DNA of 47,543 nucleotides from an uncultured Acidobacteriota bacterium (GTDB lineage Bacteria; Acidobacteriota; Terriglobia; Terriglobales; Acidobacteriaceae). Positions 35,597-42,494 of this stretch are shown piece by piece; the first letter of the stretch is position 1, and each line of letters opens with the position of its first letter. Below the pieces are notes generated by a model. The model worked only from the letters and a program-made list of their open reading frames with translations, ran no database searches and was not told the origin of the DNA. Where the stretch lies: assembly GCA_903832295.1 (NCBI GenBank), contig CAILAZ010000283.1, forward strand, positions 1-47,543, in the 5' to 3' direction. The translations under genes and the position numbers were made by a program.

Positions 35597-36952
35597 ATGT
35601 TTGAAAGACTCGTTAAAACTGCTCACGTTGCTGAGCGTTATAGAAAAGCTCCGCTTGCACAAGAGCGCGAGCGTTACCTCGAACACCTTCATCGCAGTGG
35701 CCACAGCCACGATCGATTGAAAAGAGTAAATCACCTCCTTCTCGCGGTCGTTGAAAGAACGAAGATCAACGGTAAGACACCAATCCTGGTTGCCGATCTG
35801 TTCGAGGCAGCCGGAAAGTGGGTCGCCCAGACGGCGCGGTCCAGCACTCTTCCTCGAAGCATTCACGGTGCCCAGATTGACTTTGTTTCGTCCGCTTCAG
35901 GCTGGCTGCGCTTCTTGGGGTGGCTAGAAGCACCCTGTCCAACGCCTGAAAAACCGTTCAGCAACGAGTTGGCCATGTTTCTCCACCATCTCCATGAAGA
36001 GCGGGGGTTAACTGATATGACGCTGGTCGTTCGAGGATCTTTGCTAGAAAGGTTTTTCGCTTGGTTGTCGGGGCGTGGTGGTTCGCTTTTGACAGTTACC
36101 CCAGCAACAATCACGGACTTCTTCTTGGAGCATAGGCAGCGGGGTTGGAAACGACGGACGATTATCTGCTACGGCCAATCCCTAAGAGCGTTTTTTCGTT
36201 ACGCAGCTTCGCGCGGTTGGTGCGCCGACAATATTGCTAAAACGATCGACAGGCCCTGCATGTACTCCTACGAATCACTTCCCCAAGGGCTGACATGGAT
36301 AGTCGTCCAGAGTTTGATAGCGAACGTGAGCGGCAATCGGCCAGCCAACATCCGAGACCGCGCCGCCATTTTGCTCTTGGCAGTGTATGGGCTTCGAATT
36401 GGAGAGGTCTGTGCGCTTACCTTAGACGATATCGATTGGGACAGTGAACGCATTCACTGTCGGCGCCCCAAGCAGCGGAGGACGAATACGTATCCACTCA
36501 CCAGGGAGATTGGTGAGGCAGTTATTCGATATCTCCAAGAGGTCAGGCCGCGCAGTTCTCACCGCCAGTTGTTCCTGAGAACCAATACGCCCCACCACCC
36601 AATTTCATCGATCAGCCTTGGAAGTCAAATTAGAGCACACATCAGACGTCTTGGTATCCAACTGCCCCACTATGGGCCTCACGTATTGAGGCATTCCTGC
36701 GCAACCCATCTGTTGTCGGAAGGTTTCTCCCTGAAAGAAATCGGGGATCATCTGGGACACCGCTCGGCTGAGACAACTCAGATCTATGCCAAGGTCGATC
36801 ATCAATCGCTGCGAGAGGTTGCCGCCTTCGGTCTAACTAACGTGACCGATCTTCTCGACGATCATAAAGTGAAATCCAAATCTCATCAGAGTAGATTTCG
36901 ACTCGATGACTTGCGCAAAGTCGCGAATCTAAACTTGGGAGGCGTGCTGTGA
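35597..36952 (+). CDS. ritA: RIT tyrosine recombinase A
   Basis: This 451-residue integrase is the longest of the trio, with an extended N-terminal core-binding region. Catalytic residues: Arg267 in YGLRIGE, HVLRH at 362-366, and Tyr397 in QIYAKVD, with LGHRSAET between. The start follows GGAGG. The next gene starts on its stop (GTGA overlap), so all three are translated together. The three recombinases of RIT elements are thought to act as one integration machine. Confidence 0.92.
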   Translation: MFERLVKTAHVAERYRKAPLAQERERYLEHLHRSGHSHDRLKRVNHLLLAVVERTKINGKTPILVADLFEAAGKWVAQTARSSTLPRSIHGAQIDFVSSASGWLRFLGWLEAPCPTPEKPFSNELAMFLHHLHEERGLTDMTLVVRGSLLERFFAWLSGRGGSLLTVTPATITDFFLEHRQRGWKRRTIICYGQSLRAFFRYAASRGWCADNIAKTIDRPCMYSYESLPQGLTWIVVQSLIANVSGNRPANIRDRAAILLLAVYGLRIGEVCALTLDDIDWDSERIHCRRPKQRRTNTYPLTREIGEAVIRYLQEVRPRSSHRQLFLRTNTPHHPISSISLGSQIRAHIRRLGIQLPHYGPHVLRHSCATHLLSEGFSLKEIGDHLGHRSAETTQIYAKVDHQSLREVAAFGLTNVTDLLDDHKVKSKSHQSRFRLDDLRKVANLNLGGVL

Positions 36953-37893
36953 AACTGTCCGCCGCAATCCGAGAATTTGTCGATTATTCGCAGGCACTTG
37001 GAAAGTTATACAGATCAGAGTCCTACCAGCTCAAAGCATTCTTGAGGCAGGCTGGGGATATCGAACTTCACTATCTTTCGCCTGGTCAAGTGGAGAAATA
37101 CCTTCGTGGCAAAGGAGGACCAGTTACAACCACCTGGCTGTCAAAATTCACAACGCTAAAGAGCCTCTTCCATTACGCGATCAGCCGCGGATACATGCAG
37201 AAATCGCTGTTGCCGAAATCCGTGCCGAAGATGCCTGCAAAATTCGTGCCATATCTTTACTCGATTGAGGAGATCCGCCGGCTAGTTGGAATTTCGGATT
37301 TCTGCTATCGCCCGATGGCGATATTGAGTCCGCCCACTTTACGAGCTCTCATCCTTTTGCTCTACGGCACTGGGTTACGACTCGGCGAGACGACCAAACT
37401 GACTCTGCGTGAGGTCGATTTAACCGAAGGCCTGCTGACGATCCACCAGACAAAATTCTTCAAGTCACGGCTCGTCCCAGTTGGCCCAGATCTCCTGCAT
37501 GTGCTCCGTCTCTATTCCGACCGGCATTGGTCCGGCAACGCTCGTACCCCCGATTCTTCGTTCTTTTGTACAAGAAAAGGAACTCCAATGACGGCCGACC
37601 ACGCACATCATATGTTTCAGTGGCTACGAAGAGAAGCTGGAATTCTCCGGTTTGACGGAGGGCGTTATCAACCCAGACTTCACGATTTAAGGCATACCTT
37701 CGCCGTTACGCGGTTAGTCACGTGGTATCGGGAGGGCAAGGATGTGCAGCGCCTTCTTCCACACCTCTCCACTTACCTCGGTCATATCCATATTGGAAGC
37801 ACCGCCCATTATCTGACTATGACGAAAGAGCTCCTTCACGAAGCGAGCTGTTGCTTTGAGCGCTACGCACTGCCGGAGACGCACAATGGCTGA
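36949..37893 (+). CDS. ritB: RIT tyrosine recombinase B
   Basis: This 314-residue integrase starts at GTG with a four-base overlap with recombinase A. Motifs: GTGLRLGET (Arg), LHDLRHTFAV (HxLRH), and LGHIHIGSTAHYLTMT (His and the nucleophile Tyr). It has the SAM-like core-binding region in its first 110 residues. It overlaps the third gene by eight bases. Confidence 0.92.
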   Translation: MKLSAAIREFVDYSQALGKLYRSESYQLKAFLRQAGDIELHYLSPGQVEKYLRGKGGPVTTTWLSKFTTLKSLFHYAISRGYMQKSLLPKSVPKMPAKFVPYLYSIEEIRRLVGISDFCYRPMAILSPPTLRALILLLYGTGLRLGETTKLTLREVDLTEGLLTIHQTKFFKSRLVPVGPDLLHVLRLYSDRHWSGNARTPDSSFFCTRKGTPMTADHAHHMFQWLRREAGILRFDGGRYQPRLHDLRHTFAVTRLVTWYREGKDVQRLLPHLSTYLGHIHIGSTAHYLTMTKELLHEASCCFERYALPETHNG

Positions 37894-38890
37894 TCATTGC
37901 CTACTCAGTCCGTGGATTCGGCGCTTTCTGCTGGAGCATCTGATCGGCGAGCGGAACCTCTCACGGAATACGCAGCAAAGCTACCGAGATGCTCTCCGCC
38001 AACTCCTGCCATTTGCTGCGAACCAACGTAAGAAGTCGATTGATCGCCTCCACGTGGATGACCTTTCGGCGGACCTCGTGCGAGCGTTCTTGGCTCATTT
38101 GGAAAACGCTCGCCGATGCAGCATTCGCACGCGCAACCAGAGACTCGCCACAATTCATGCATTGGCCCGGTTCATCGGTGAGCGAAGTCCCGAACACGTG
38201 CACTGGCTCGGTCAGATCCGTACGGTTCCCTTCAAACGGTACGAGAAGAACGTTCTCCCGTATCTGGAAAAAGAGGAAATGGACGCGTTGCTTGCTGCCC
38301 CAGATCAAAGTACCCGGCAAGGACAGCGGGACTATGCAATCTTGCTCTTTCTCTACAATTCCGGGGCACGCGTCAGCGAGGCCGTGCGGGTGAGTATTGA
38401 GGATGTGCAGGCGGACCCAACAGGGAGTGGCACGGTGAAACTCCACGGCAAAGGACAGAAGGTTCGATTCTGCCCTTTATGGAGAAAGACAATGAGAGAG
38501 CTTTCCGTGCTGGCTGAGGATCGATCCACCACCGGCACATTGTTTCTCAATCGTTCTGGTCAGGCCTTGACCCGTTTCGGCATTCACACGCTTGTCGAGC
38601 GACATGTCCAATTCGCGGTGAAACAAGTTCCATCGCTAAAGGCCAAGCGTATCAGCCCGCATACGATTCGCCACACAACCGCAACTCATCTGCTCCGAGC
38701 CGGCGTGGACATTAACACGATCCGTTGCTGGCTCGGACACGTTTCTTTGGAGACCACCAACGTCTACGCTGAGACTGACTTGACAGTCAAAGCGAGAGCC
38801 CTTGCCGCTTGCGATCCTGGGACTGAAACGAGCGCCAAGAAGAAGTGGCGAGATGATCCAAGTCTCATGAGCTTCCTTCGCAGTCTCTAA
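37886..38890 (+). CDS. ritC: RIT tyrosine recombinase C
   Basis: This 334-residue XerC/D-like integrase has an N-terminal core-binding domain (SPWIRRFLLEHLIGERNLS onward), GARVSEAV (Arg), SPHTIRHTTATHL and LGHVSLETTNVYAE (Tyr). I chose ATG 37886, with GGAGA six bases upstream, over ATG 37856, which would overlap recombinase B by 38 bp. It is followed by a long hairpin at 38902-38945. Confidence 0.92.
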   Translation: MADHCLLSPWIRRFLLEHLIGERNLSRNTQQSYRDALRQLLPFAANQRKKSIDRLHVDDLSADLVRAFLAHLENARRCSIRTRNQRLATIHALARFIGERSPEHVHWLGQIRTVPFKRYEKNVLPYLEKEEMDALLAAPDQSTRQGQRDYAILLFLYNSGARVSEAVRVSIEDVQADPTGSGTVKLHGKGQKVRFCPLWRKTMRELSVLAEDRSTTGTLFLNRSGQALTRFGIHTLVERHVQFAVKQVPSLKAKRISPHTIRHTTATHLLRAGVDINTIRCWLGHVSLETTNVYAETDLTVKARALAACDPGTETSAKKKWRDDPSLMSFLRSL

Positions 38891-38901
38891 AACAAGTCGC
38901 C

Positions 38902-38945
38902 CGGCATGAATTCCCCCGGGCGCGATGTCGGGGGGATTCATGCCG
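38902..38945 (+). terminator. Long stem-loop after recombinase trio
   Basis: CGGCATGAATTCCCCC (38902-38917) pairs with GGGGGATTCATGCCG (38931-38945), 15 pairs with one bulged T and a 13-base loop. It starts 12 bp after the ritC stop. There is no T tract, so it could instead be a recombination or mRNA-protecting structure. Confidence 0.6.
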
Positions 38946-38947
38946 CA

Positions 38948-38995
38948 TCCATTAGTGCTGGACTCAACCCAGATATTCTGATCCTTCGGAAGCAC
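38948..38995 (-). pseudogene. Short dnaN-like fragment inside RIT right end
   Basis: Minus-strand translation gives VLPKDQNIWVESSTNG, which lines up with VLPKDQTISVVIDSNA in the complete DnaN of this window. At the DNA level a 19- to 20-bp block is identical (38979-38998 and 39649-39668) and similarity fades on either side. No other part of dnaN is seen nearby. It is probably a relic of an earlier capture or neighbourhood of the element. Confidence 0.5.
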
Positions 38996-39011
38996 GGTGC
39001 AGAAGCGCTTT

Positions 39012-39100
39012 TTTATGTGGCGCAACAACTGCGCGAGCCTGCGTCAAGGGAGACTTCAATGACCAGTGACCACATAACTTACATCGCCACATATTCCCGC
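39012..39100. repeat. RIT right terminal inverted repeat
   Basis: This is the reverse complement of the left repeat. It carries an ATG at 39059 preceded by AAGGGAG, so this end too has a start-like signal reading outward as MTSDHITYIATYSR. The outward frame runs into sequence antisense to the broken DUF6573 leader. Confidence 0.8.
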
Positions 39101-39120
39101 TTATGTTGTCGAGCACATAA

Positions 39121-39249
39121 GCGGGAATACGCGGCGATCACTTCTCCAAAGACTTCTTCCATGCTCATTTCAGGTTCCTCGCGCATGGGCGTTGTGTACA
39201 TCGCGCCCATGCGTGTGATTGTTTTGGCTGCTTCAACATTGCTCGCCAT
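39121..39249 (-). pseudogene. DUF6573 gene 5' fragment cut by RIT
   Basis: This 43-codon leader runs from ATG 39249 (GAGGA ribosome site) to EEVFGEVIAAYSR, ending precisely at the RIT boundary. Joined to 35461 and below it restores an ordinary DUF6573 protein (GEVIAAYSR then AQAIADGVLV). Today the frame runs 13 codons into the element (LCARQHKREYVAM) and stops at 39079. It lies 45 bp after dnaN on the same strand, so the original gene was probably in the dnaN operon. Confidence 0.82.
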
Positions 39250-39294
39250 GAAGCAGATCCTCAGGGCGCCAAGTTCGCGAAGCAATGGCACACT

Positions 39295-40407
39295 TCATCG
39301 GCACGGCATCACGATCTGACGGTTCATCGTCAGATCCATGCCGGTGACCGGCTGGAATTCAGCCGCCGAGTTCTTATCCTTCAGAATGAGCCGTACGCGG
39401 TCGCTCTCCGGGACCGACCGAAGAATGTCGCGGATGTAGTTGGCATTGAATGCGGTCGTGATCGGTTCCGCCACATACTCCACATCGAGCGTCTCCTCCG
39501 TCTCGCCGTTCTCTGTGTTATGAGCAGACAGAACAAGCGAGTTCGCTTCGAAGTGCAGCTTAACGCTCATCACGCGCTCGTCGGCAAACTGGGCAACGCG
39601 CTGCAGAGAGTTGCGAAGCGCATTACTGTCGATCACTACCGAAATGGTCTGATCCTTCGGAAGCACGGCCGCATAGTTGGGGAACTGCCCGGTCATCTTG
39701 CGCGCGGTCAGCGTTTTGTTCGCAACCCTGAAGAACAGGCTGTTTTCGTCATGCGCGAACGTGACCATGCCGTCTTCGTACGGCGTGAGCAGGGCCATGA
39801 GCGTTGCGAGAGCCTTCTTCGGAATCAGCAGCTTTGTGGCGCCGCTGATCCCCGGAAGCGGCTTGTCGATCTTCAAATAGCCAAGCCGGTGCCCATCCGT
39901 GGCAACCATCGCAATACCCTCGGGGCAGATTTCGAACTGCGTTCCGCCCAAGGTATAGCGGCTCTCCTGGTCAGAGACCGCGAAGATGGTCTTCTGGATG
40001 AGCGCGCTGAACATGGGAATTGGCACCTCGATTCCGGCCGCTGGAAACACGGGCAGGGCCGGGAAGTTTGACGCTGCCATGCCGATCATCTTCGTCTTGC
40101 TGCGGCCGGCTTTGATGTTCACCCAGTTGTTCTCGGCCAGAGAGAAGAACACGTCGCCTTCCGGAAGCAGCTTAATGTAGTCGTAAAGCTTCCTTGCTGG
40201 AAGGGTAATGGTGCCGTCTTTGGCAATGGCGGCCGAGCAGGTGGTACGCAGACTGCAATCCAGGTCGGTGGCAGCGATGTGCAGTGATCCATTGTCAGTC
40301 TTGAGCAGGACATTGGTGAGGATGGGAATGGTGGTCTTGCGCTCAGTCGCGGACTGAACGGCAGCGAGTTCACGAAGGATATCCGACTTCTTAACGACGA
40401 ATTCCAT
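39295..40407 (-). CDS. dnaN: DNA polymerase III beta subunit (sliding clamp), element-encoded
   Basis: This 370-residue protein is a complete clamp of usual length. It has TTIPILTNVLL, ATDLDCSLRT, the FALPVF-type ASNFPALPVF, ATDGHRLGYL and a C-terminal RQIVMPCR close to the normal MPxR ending. The clamp tethers polymerases and other proteins to DNA. AGGAG precedes ATG 40407. It lies among plasmid orphans with no dnaA, recF or gyrB, so it is not the chromosomal dnaN locus. It is a second clamp carried on the element, perhaps tuned to element replication. Confidence 0.93.
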   Translation of the reverse strand: MEFVVKKSDILRELAAVQSATERKTTIPILTNVLLKTDNGSLHIAATDLDCSLRTTCSAAIAKDGTITLPARKLYDYIKLLPEGDVFFSLAENNWVNIKAGRSKTKMIGMAASNFPALPVFPAAGIEVPIPMFSALIQKTIFAVSDQESRYTLGGTQFEICPEGIAMVATDGHRLGYLKIDKPLPGISGATKLLIPKKALATLMALLTPYEDGMVTFAHDENSLFFRVANKTLTARKMTGQFPNYAAVLPKDQTISVVIDSNALRNSLQRVAQFADERVMSVKLHFEANSLVLSAHNTENGETEETLDVEYVAEPITTAFNANYIRDILRSVPESDRVRLILKDKNSAAEFQPVTGMDLTMNRQIVMPCR

Positions 40408-40462
40408 GGGGGTGCTCCTGGGTACGAAAGTGAGGATGGGTCGTGTGGCGATCGGGCGGTGC

Positions 40463-40960
40463 TTACGCGATGAGCGGAAGTTGCTCTGCGGGCTCTTCGC
40501 GTCCTGCTGTCGTAGAGTTGGGCATCAGGACGACCGAGTCTCGGCGATACTTGTTTTCGAGCGTGGCCAGCAAGGCGAGCTCGCGCTGTTGAGTGGACCT
40601 CGCCGCCGCCTCGTTGACCTTCGCCACGAGGTTAAGCCTAGCGGCTTCACGCTGGATCGCGCGTTCAACATCGGAAAAGGTGTACCCGGCGTCACCGTGG
40701 CACGGCCATTGCATCAAGTGGTTCACAAAGGACGCAATGCTCTCAGGGCTGTCAAACCATGTTTCAGAGAAGCCCTGACGATCAAAGTGAGCAATGTGTC
40801 CGTAACACATGGACAACCGCGTGTAGAGTTTCTCGGTGAACCGTCCGGCCAGGAAGCCGGTCAGCATGAAGTAGAGCAGGGTATTGCCGAATTGAGCCTT
40901 TTCGTCAGCGGTGCTCCACTTGGTAGGCAGGAAATCGGAAGCGGTGAAAAACGTGTACAT
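40463..40960 (-). CDS. Hypothetical plasmid protein with C-terminal QLPLI
   Basis: This 165-residue protein has an aromatic N-terminus (MYTFFTASDFLPTKW), a central FSDVERAIQREAARLN helix and a Gln/Glu-rich tail ending EQLPLIA. The tail resembles a clamp-binding motif. GAGGT lies eight bases before the ATG. It is 55 bp upstream of dnaN on the same strand. No family is recognised. Confidence 0.6.
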   Translation of the reverse strand: MYTFFTASDFLPTKWSTADEKAQFGNTLLYFMLTGFLAGRFTEKLYTRLSMCYGHIAHFDRQGFSETWFDSPESIASFVNHLMQWPCHGDAGYTFSDVERAIQREAARLNLVAKVNEAAARSTQQRELALLATLENKYRRDSVVLMPNSTTAGREEPAEQLPLIA

Positions 40961-41047
40961 GAAAGATACCTCGATTGGGTTCAGCCGGTAGCGATCCTGG
41001 TGACAGAGGCTAGGCCGATCAGTGGCTCGCGGGCTTAATGGAGTCCA

Positions 41048-41296
41048 CTAGGCTGTGGCAATGAACTTCTTGAGCTGCTCAATTGCCGTGGACAGATGCA
41101 CGAGTTCGGAGCCTATTTCCTTGCAGATTGCAGTTGCGGCTCCGCCCTCGGGCAGGGTGAAGTCCAAGGTGGTTGTCGCCATACGCTTGCGGCGGGCAAT
41201 GATCGTGTCCGGAGACTTGATGAATTGCTGGACGCCCGTGAGGTTGTGCAGGATGCCGAGCAGCGTGGAGGTCTGCTTCTACGTGAGTTTTGACAT
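41048..41296 (-). pseudogene. Small plasmid protein with in-frame TAG at codon 6
   Basis: From ATG 41296 the frame reads MSKLT, then TAG (41279-41281), then 76 clearly coding codons (KQTSTLLGILHNLTGVQQF and on to EQLKKFIATA). The simplest reading is a CAG-to-TAG nonsense change in an 82-residue gene. An internal start at RKRMATTTLDF is possible but has no clear ribosome site. Neighbours on both sides are intact and on the same strand. Function unknown. Confidence 0.6.
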
Positions 41297-41319
41297 GGGG
41301 AGGGGGCAAAAATGGAGGT

Positions 41320-41712
41320 CTAGCTTTGGTGTTCTGGAAGTAAAGGTGTGTTGTCCGTGACGGCTGCGGCAGCGTCCAAACCCTTCTTGAATCCGCTGGC
41401 TTGCGATTCATCTGCGTCATCGAGCGCCGCCAGCACCCGTTCGAGGTTCCCAATAGCCCCGGCGACGGCAGCGCGAGCCTCTACGAGTTGATCATCGGTG
41501 CTCGCCGCTTCATCGTGGATATCGCCAAACTCTCGGATGATGAATGTCACCAGCGTATCGCCGGTGTCAGCATCCTTGCGCAGGCGGCCATTGTCGTTAA
41601 TGAATTGATCCCAGCTTTCGACAGAGTCCTCATAGCCTTTGGCTGCAATCCGGATGATCTGGCGCAGCGTGAGGCTGCGCGAATGTGTGGGTGAGACGAC
41701 AGCAGTAGCCAT
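41320..41712 (-). CDS. Hypothetical plasmid protein
   Basis: This 130-residue, mainly helical and acidic protein contains LRQIIRIAAKGYEDSVESWD. AGAGG lies nine bases before ATG 41712. It ends 23 bp before the TAG-bearing gene, so the two share an operon. No family is recognised. Confidence 0.6.
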   Translation of the reverse strand: MATAVVSPTHSRSLTLRQIIRIAAKGYEDSVESWDQFINDNGRLRKDADTGDTLVTFIIREFGDIHDEAASTDDQLVEARAAVAGAIGNLERVLAALDDADESQASGFKKGLDAAAAVTDNTPLLPEHQS

Positions 41713-41855
41713 GGTCTATAGCCTCTTTTGTGAAACCAGGCGGCGGCGGGAAGGCTTCAGTCGCCGGTATGCGTGAAGTGCGGGTGGGGTGCGGTGCCAG
41801 CAACAATCTTCCCTGTCGTTGGGGTTTTTAGCTCACCTGCTGGAGTCCTTTGCGC

Positions 41856-42320
41856 CTATGCGGCTTGCTGCGCCGCGTCGAGATCTGCAACGTATGGAAG
41901 AACGCTGGCGAGAATGCGCCCGGAGACCGAACTTTCGGTAGTCTGAAATACCCGGATCAGACGTTCTGCGGTGTCGGTCACGATGTAGCCATGAACGATC
42001 TTATGCTCCTGTCCGTGAGAGCGGATGTGGTGCCGGATCTCAGAGACGACGACGGTGCGGTTCATGGCGCTGATCGCCTCGCGAACATAGTCAGACATCG
42101 CCGTGAATGCCTTCGTGTCGAATTCGAACAATTCGCCAGCGGGAATCGTGCGGCCGTTGCACTCGGTCTCGTAAACCGGACGGACGAAGGTGCTGAATTG
42201 GCAGTTGCCCCAATGATTTCCGCTGGTGAGATGCGAGCACTGGCTGTCGAAAGCGGAACAGCCTGTATCAATCACCATGCGGTCGGAAGTGGAATGAAAC
42301 GTGAGAACTTTACGAGCCAT
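41856..42320 (-). CDS. Hypothetical plasmid protein
   Basis: This 154-residue protein starts MARKVLTFHSTSDRM after AGGAA; the upstream extension of the frame is not credible. It has a beta-rich middle with GELFEFDTKAFTAMSDYV and an alpha/beta end. Cys residues near the start (GCSAF, SQCSH, GNCQF) could bind a metal, but the pattern is irregular. No family is recognised. Confidence 0.6.
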   Translation of the reverse strand: MARKVLTFHSTSDRMVIDTGCSAFDSQCSHLTSGNHWGNCQFSTFVRPVYETECNGRTIPAGELFEFDTKAFTAMSDYVREAISAMNRTVVVSEIRHHIRSHGQEHKIVHGYIVTDTAERLIRVFQTTESSVSGRILASVLPYVADLDAAQQAA

Positions 42321-42494
42321 ATGAATTTGTTCCTGAGACTGTGGAGTGAGTGAAAAGCGAAAACAACGGGGTGTCTTGGGGCGGGAGAAACCACAAAACA
42401 CACCCGTTGCCATGAGGTTCATCCGACAGGAAAAACCTCAAACAAGTGAACGCGCGTGCTCCATCAGCAGGTTTCCTGAAAGTCGAAACCGCCG

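Larger units (their letters stand above)
35462..39120 (+). mobile_element. Recombinase-in-trio (RIT) element inserted in a DUF6573 gene
   Basis: A 3659-bp unit holds three overlapping tyrosine recombinase genes in one direction. It is bounded by long imperfect inverted repeats (35462-35549 and 39012-39100). Flanking 9-bp direct copies of GCGGGAATA lie at 35462-35470 and 39121-39129. The split DUF6573 reading frame defines the insertion point exactly. Three tandem recombinases plus inverted ends define RIT elements; no other transposase is present. Between the right repeat and the right direct copy lies a 20-bp spacer, TTATGTTGTCGAGCACATAA, itself palindromic at its ends. Confidence 0.85.

Noticed and set aside
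41079..41453. 124-codon minus-strand frame overlapping the TAG-bearing gene
   Set aside because: It is out of frame with the clearly coding 41048-41296 gene and reads as Pro/His/Arg noise, so the coding frame is the one with the TAG.
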